Part shown: positions 60,176 through 64,000 of the stretch, one piece after another
Position numbering within the stretch: position 1 is the stretch's first letter
Layout: the number at the start of each line of letters is the position of its first letter
From: Fusobacterium necrogenes
Lineage (GTDB): Bacteria; Fusobacteriota; Fusobacteriia; Fusobacteriales; Fusobacteriaceae
Length of the DNA stretch: 64,000 nucleotides
Direction: 5' to 3'
Assembly (NCBI RefSeq): GCF_900450765.1
Contig: NZ_UGGU01000003.1
Span: forward strand, 1,352,854-1,416,853
Position numbers and translations under genes: made by a program
Notes under the pieces: model-generated
The model's input: only the letters and a program-made list of their open reading frames with translations
Database searches by the model: none
Told to the model about the DNA's origin: nothing

Positions 60176-60247
60176 ATGAAGTTTTATATTTTCGAATTTA
60201 CTGCACAACTTAATAATAATAATAATATGTCGAGGTTTGGACTCTAA
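60176..60247 (+). CDS. asnA leader peptide with five consecutive Asn codons
   Basis: A 23-codon ORF (ATG at 60176, TAA at 60245-60247) with a GGAGG site (60165-60169) at good spacing. It begins MKFYIFEFTAQL, then five AAT (Asn) codons in a row (60212-60226), then MSRFGL. Placed between the asnA promoter and a strong intrinsic terminator, this is what a ribosome-mediated attenuation leader for asparagine would look like: low charged tRNA-Asn would stall the ribosome in the Asn run. Seen in sequence; mechanism inferred by analogy with trp/his/ilv leaders. Confidence 0.8.
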   Translation: MKFYIFEFTAQLNNNNNMSRFGL

Positions 60248-60348
60248 GTAGTATATTCTACTTGTGGTACAAATCTTTTTCGAGTTTAATTGATTTGTAC
60301 CCGACCTTGTTTATAAACCATTCGGGTACAACCGAATGGTTTTTTTTA
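60246..60348 (+). promoter_or_regulatory. attenuator with mutually exclusive hairpins before asnA
   Basis: Segment 1 GGTACAAATC (60266-60275) pairs perfectly with segment 2 GATTTGTACC (60292-60301). Segment 2, shifted (TTGTACCCGA, 60295-60304), also pairs perfectly with segment 3 TCGGGTACAA (60322-60331). Segment 3 overlaps the terminator stem AACCATTCGG/CCGAATGGTT (60316-60325/60332-60341) with a T-tract to 60347. So 2:3 excludes both 1:2 and the terminator. A small hairpin AAGTAG/CTACTT (60246-60263) adjoins the leader stop codon. Confidence 0.8.
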
Positions 60349-60377
60349 TTAAAATAATCTTAAAGGAGTGATAATAT

Positions 60378-61373
60378 ATGAAAAAAAATTATGATTGCAA
60401 GCTAGATTTATTTGAAACTGAAGTAGCTATAAAAAAGGTAAAGGATTTTTTTGAAAGAGCTTTAGCTTATGAATTAAATCTTACAAGAGTTTCTGCTCCC
60501 CTATATGTCAGAAAATCTTCTGGCTTAAATGATGATCTAAATGGAATAGAAAGACCTGTACAATTTGATACTCATTGGGATAAAAATGAAGAATATCAAA
60601 TTATACATTCTCTTGCAAAATGGAAAAGAATGGCTTTAAAAAGATATAGATTTCCAGTTCATACTGGACTTTACACTGATATGAATGCTATTAGAAGAGA
60701 TGAAGATCTAGATAATATCCATTCTATGTATGTTGATCAATGGGATTGGGAACTTATAATTAACAAAGAAGAAAGGACTACAGAAACCCTTAAAAATATC
60801 GTAAATAATATTTATAAAGCACTTAGAAAAACTGAAGAATTCATTAATAGAGAATATCCAGTGTTCTCTACAAAACTTCCTAAAAATATTTTTTTCATAA
60901 CTTCACAGGAACTAGAAGATGCTTATCCTGAACTTACAGCTAAGGAAAGAGAAAACGAAATTTGTAGAATCCATAAAGCTGTATTCATATCTCAAATAGG
61001 TAAAACTTTAACTTCTGGAAAAAAACACGATGGAAGAGCTCCAGACTATGACGATTGGGAATTAAATGGAGATATTTTAGTATGGAATCCTATATTAGAG
61101 CAAGGCTTTGAACTATCATCTATGGGAATTAGAGTAAGTGAAGAAAGTCTTCAACTTCAATTAAAACTTGATGGCAAAGAAGAAAGAAAAGAACTACCTT
61201 TTCATAGATCTCTTATAGCTAAAGAACTTCCATATACAATTGGTGGAGGAATAGGACAATCAAGAATTTGCATGTTTTTTCTAGAAAAATTACATATCGG
61301 AGAAGTTCAGGCATCTATATGGCCTGAGGAAATGATAGAAAAGTTTGCTAAATTAGGGGCATATTTTCTTTAA
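60378..61373 (+). CDS. asnA: aspartate-ammonia ligase (asparagine synthetase A)
   Basis: Makes asparagine from aspartate and ammonia using ATP (to AMP). 331 residues, class II synthetase-like fold: 'RVSAPLYV' with SGLNDDLNGIERPV near residue 50, LAKWKRMALKRY, DMNAIRRDED, VDQWDWE, GKKHDGRAPDYDDW, and IGGGIGQSRICM near the end. All typical of AsnA. Length normal. A GGAGTG site precedes the ATG. Preceded by an Asn-codon leader peptide and attenuator; it stands alone in its transcript. Confidence 0.97.
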   Translation: MKKNYDCKLDLFETEVAIKKVKDFFERALAYELNLTRVSAPLYVRKSSGLNDDLNGIERPVQFDTHWDKNEEYQIIHSLAKWKRMALKRYRFPVHTGLYTDMNAIRRDEDLDNIHSMYVDQWDWELIINKEERTTETLKNIVNNIYKALRKTEEFINREYPVFSTKLPKNIFFITSQELEDAYPELTAKERENEICRIHKAVFISQIGKTLTSGKKHDGRAPDYDDWELNGDILVWNPILEQGFELSSMGIRVSEESLQLQLKLDGKEERKELPFHRSLIAKELPYTIGGGIGQSRICMFFLEKLHIGEVQASIWPEEMIEKFAKLGAYFL

Positions 61374-61424
61374 TCTTTTTGTCTCTTTAAAATTTATTTA
61401 TTAAAATATAATTGAATAAATTTG

Positions 61425-61454
61425 TTGACTTTTTTAGTCCTAATATGATATACT
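61425..61454 (+). promoter_or_regulatory. metK promoter
   Basis: TTGACT (61425-61430), 18-bp spacer, TATACT (61449-61454), just before the S-box aptamer. Confidence 0.75.
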
Positions 61455-61464
61455 ATCCTAAATA

Positions 61465-61572
61465 ACCATCAAGAGAGATTGAGGGACTGGCCCTATGACA
61501 TCTCAGCAACCTGCTTTTCTAGTGTGGTGCTAACTCCTGTACAGATGGATGAAAAGATTGAATCTGAATTGT
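61465..61572 (+). ncRNA. SAM-I riboswitch (S-box)
   Basis: Signature blocks in order: ATCAAGAGAGATTGAGGGA, CTGGCCCTATGA, TCTCAGCAACCTG, GTGGTGCTAACTCCTG and CAGATGGATGAAAAGATTG. These are the hallmarks of the S-box aptamer. It is located between a promoter and a terminator ahead of metK, so high SAM should stop metK transcription. Confidence 0.95.
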
Positions 61573-61573
61573 A

Positions 61574-61607
61574 AATCCTTCATCTCTCTAAGTGAAGGAT
61601 TTTTTTA
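61574..61607 (+). terminator. S-box-controlled terminator before metK
   Basis: AATCCTTCA (61574-61582) pairs with TGAAGGATT (61593-61601), followed by a T-tract. Confidence 0.9.
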
Positions 61608-61645
61608 TTGATAATTTCATTGAATTTTTAGGAGGATAATTAAAA

Positions 61646-62800
61646 ATGAAAAATTTAACTTACTTTACATCTGAATTTGTGTCACCTGGACATCCTGATA
61701 AAGTCTCTGACCAAATATCTGATGCAGTATTAGATGCTTGCCTTGCTGATGACCCTAATTCTAGAGTTGCTTGTGAAGTCTTCTGTACTACTGGACAAGT
61801 CATTGTTGGTGGTGAAATCACTACTTCTACTTATATTGATATCCAAGATATTGTTAGAACTAAAATTGATGAGATTGGATACAAAGAAGGAATGGGATTT
61901 GACTCTAACTGTGGAGTACTTAATGCTATTCATGCTCAATCACCTGACATTGCTATGGGTGTTGATGTTGGTGGTGCTGGTGATCAAGGAATAATGTTTG
62001 GTGGCGCTGTAAAAGAAACTCCTGAACTTATGCCACTTGCTTTAGTTTTAGCTAGAGAAATTTTAGTTAAATTAACTAAAATGACTAGAAGTAAAGAATT
62101 AACTTGGGCTAGACCTGATGCTAAAGCTCAAGTAACTTTGGCTTATGATGAAAATGGAAAGATTGATCATGTTGATACAATCGTATTATCTGTACAGCAC
62201 AACCCTGATGTAACTCAAGATCAAATAAAAGCTGATGTTAAAGAAAGAGTAATAAAACCAGTACTCGAAGCATATAACTTAAATCCAACTGATGTTAAAA
62301 AATATCATATCAATCCAACTGGAAGATTTGTTATAGGTGGACCGCATGGAGATACAGGACTTACTGGAAGAAAAATCATAGTAGATACTTATGGTGGATA
62401 CTTCAGACATGGTGGAGGAGCATTTTCAGGAAAAGATCCATCAAAAGTAGATAGATCAGCAGCTTATGCAGCAAGATGGGTAGCTAAAAATATAGTAGCA
62501 GCAGATTTAGCAGACAAATGTGAAGTACAACTATCTTATGCAATAGGAGTAGTAGAACCTACATCAGTAAAAGTAGATACATTTGGAACAGGAAAAGTAA
62601 GCGAGATAGAGCTTGCTGAAGCTGTTAAAAAAGTATTTGATTTAACACCAAGAGGAATAGAAAAATCATTAGAATTAAGAAGTGGAAAATTCAAATATCA
62701 AGATTTAGCAGCATTTGGACATATAGGAAGAACAGATTTAGATATTCCATGGGAAAAAACAAATAAAATAAAAGAGTTAAAAACTATATTGAATAAATAA
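61646..62800 (+). CDS. metK: S-adenosylmethionine synthetase
   Basis: Makes SAM from methionine and ATP. 384 residues with [19 protein letters not shown] at the N-terminus, [10 protein letters not shown] (the hexapeptide motif) near residue 112, and [15 protein letters not shown], the P-loop-like signature. Length normal. GGAGG site present. Codon choice changes abruptly inside the gene: up to about 62340 Ala/Thr/Pro codons mostly end in T, after about 62390 they mostly end in A. Under SAM riboswitch control. Confidence 0.98.
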   Translation: MKNLTYFTSEFVSPGHPDKVSDQISDAVLDACLADDPNSRVACEVFCTTGQVIVGGEITTSTYIDIQDIVRTKIDEIGYKEGMGFDSNCGVLNAIHAQSPDIAMGVDVGGAGDQGIMFGGAVKETPELMPLALVLAREILVKLTKMTRSKELTWARPDAKAQVTLAYDENGKIDHVDTIVLSVQHNPDVTQDQIKADVKERVIKPVLEAYNLNPTDVKKYHINPTGRFVIGGPHGDTGLTGRKIIVDTYGGYFRHGGGAFSGKDPSKVDRSAAYAARWVAKNIVAADLADKCEVQLSYAIGVVEPTSVKVDTFGTGKVSEIELAEAVKKVFDLTPRGIEKSLELRSGKFKYQDLAAFGHIGRTDLDIPWEKTNKIKELKTILNK

Positions 62801-62842
62801 AAATTTAATAAGATAATAACGTAAAACTCTTGATCAAGTACT

Positions 62843-62887
62843 ACATCTAAAATTTTAAATATCTAAGATTTTAGATGTAATTTTTTT
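62843..62887 (+). terminator. metK terminator
   Basis: A perfect 11-bp stem ACATCTAAAAT (62843-62853)/ATTTTAGATGT (62868-62878) followed by AA and a T-run. Confidence 0.85.
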
Positions 62888-62946
62888 ATAATCAAATTTA
62901 TTAAGAAAGTACTTTAAACTTTCATAATAAGTTGTATAAAAAAATA

Positions 62947-62975
62947 TTGACTTTTTCTTTAATGTAAAGTATATT
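62947..62975 (+). promoter_or_regulatory. nhaC promoter
   Basis: TTGACT (62947-62952), 17-bp spacer, TATATT (62970-62975). Confidence 0.7.
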
Positions 62976-63022
62976 AAATTGTCATAAAAAATATTTGTAA
63001 TAGAGGAGTTGATAAGAGCGAA

Positions 63023-64000
63023 ATGAAAAAGAGACAAGTATCCCTTTCTTGTGCATTGTTACCAATAATATTTCTGGTAGCGATACTTTTTTACTCAGTA
63101 CAAATAGCTCAATTAGAAGTACACATACCAATATTTATTTCTGCTATATTTGCAGGGTTTGTTGCATTAATAAGCAAATATGCTACTTGGGATGAACTAG
63201 AAGATGGTATTGTAGAAACAATAAAAATGTCTATGAGAGCCATTCTTATCCTTATGATAATAGGAATGGTTATAGGAAGTTGGATTTTATCAGGGATAGT
63301 TCCATCCATGATATACTATGGTTTAAAAATTATTAATCCCTTAGTATTTTTACCAATTACAGTTATAATATGTTCAATAGTATCTCTTTCTACAGGAAGC
63401 TCATGGAGTACAGCTTCAACAGTTGGAATTGCTTTAGTAGGGATAGGAGAGGGTCTAGGCTTACCTCGTCCTGTAATAGCAGGAGCGATAATATCTGGAG
63501 CGTATTTCGGAGATAAACTTTCTCCAATGTCTGATACAACAACATTAGCACCAGCTATGGCAGGAGCTACATTATTTGACCATATTAAGCACATGCTTTA
63601 TTCAACTGTACCCGCTTATATATTTACATTAATTGGATTCATCGTATTGGGAATAAAACACAGCTCAGACGGAGAGGTTGATACTGCTCAAGTAAATGAA
63701 ATATTGAATGCTCTATCTAATTCATTTAATATTAATCCATTTCTTCTATTAATTCCTATATTTGTAATTGGAATGGTAGTTATGAAAGTTCCTGCCATTC
63801 CTGGATTATTTATAGGTTCTATAATAGGAGGAATTGCTGCCATACTTTTTCAAGGAGCTTCTTTAAAAGACGCTCTATACTCTTTACACTATGGCTTTAG
63901 TGGAAGTACAGGAAACTCTATGGTAGACGAATTATTAAATAGAGGTGGAATGAATTCCATGATGTGGACTGTTTCTATCATTCTATGCGCAATGACCTTT
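63023..64000 (+). CDS. nhaC: NhaC-family Na+/H+ antiporter (3' end outside window)
   Basis: A polytopic inner-membrane transporter; the first ~326 residues are present, with about eight hydrophobic segments. Family hallmarks are STGSSWSTASTVGIAL and GAIISGAYFGDKLSPMSDTT, the conserved NhaC core, and later FSGSTGNSMVDELL. The start is ATG at 63023; the GAGGAG site is ~14 bases upstream, a little far, with a weaker AAGAG nearer. NhaC members exchange Na+ for H+, but relatives carry other cargo (MetT for methionine, MleN-type for malate/lactate), so substrate is open. The gene follows metK but has its own promoter. Confidence 0.9.
   Translation, partial: MKKRQVSLSCALLPIIFLVAILFYSVQIAQLEVHIPIFISAIFAGFVALISKYATWDELEDGIVETIKMSMRAILILMIIGMVIGSWILSGIVPSMIYYGLKIINPLVFLPITVIICSIVSLSTGSSWSTASTVGIALVGIGEGLGLPRPVIAGAIISGAYFGDKLSPMSDTTTLAPAMAGATLFDHIKHMLYSTVPAYIFTLIGFIVLGIKHSSDGEVDTAQVNEILNALSNSFNINPFLLLIPIFVIGMVVMKVPAIPGLFIGSIIGGIAAILFQGASLKDALYSLHYGFSGSTGNSMVDELLNRGGMNSMMWTVSIILCAMTF

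Noticed and set aside
60121..60377. T-box (tRNA-Asn) riboswitch before asnA
   Set aside because: No AGGGTGG-type T-box core or stem I pattern is visible; the leader ORF with an Asn codon run plus classic attenuator stems fits better.

Overview
The window is AT-rich, densely coded DNA from a Gram-negative anaerobe, almost certainly Fusobacterium (Fusobacteriota). The reasons are the mix of outer-membrane traits (huge two-partner-secretion haemagglutinins, a GmhA heptose enzyme) with Firmicute-like traits (class II GalT, S-box and L-box riboswitches, strong GGAGG ribosome sites) and a very low GC content. The biotin operon and galactose genes would fit the F. mortiferum/varium side of the genus, but that is inference.

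Layout: 1-2.9 kb holds galactose catabolism (galK then partial galT, leftward) with a divergent ROK-family regulator and a perfect palindrome over the galK promoter. 2.9-29.0 kb is two leftward, paralogous filamentous-haemagglutinin genes. The first encodes a plain 2,761-residue TpsA. The second encodes 5,809 residues and carries about 3,000 extra C-terminal residues built from repeated linkers, four HExxH (zincin-like) modules and four copies of an unrecognised domain. This looks like an undescribed multi-effector payload. Neither gene has a TpsB transporter gene beside it. 29.4-31.9 kb is dapF-lysA under a lysine riboswitch. hslU follows on the + strand without hslV. 33.6-39.7 kb is a leftward biotin operon, bioB-D-A-F-G-C plus cutC, immediately behind a tRNA-Leu gene. 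39.9-44.6 kb holds nagA, galE, gmhA, a LysR regulator and a HAD phosphatase.

44.6-60.0 kb is a long leftward superoperon for translation and protein quality control: rimP-nusA-ylxR/ylxQ fusion-infB-rbfA-recJ-tig-clpP-clpX-lon-engB-valS, with a strong promoter and a leader hairpin. The right end has three rightward genes, each behind a TTGACT promoter. asnA is preceded by a 23-codon leader ORF with five consecutive Asn codons and mutually exclusive terminator/antiterminator hairpins. metK has an S-box riboswitch. The last is a truncated nhaC-type antiporter gene.

The two most interesting items are the modular payload of the giant haemagglutinin and the apparent asparagine-codon attenuator of asnA.
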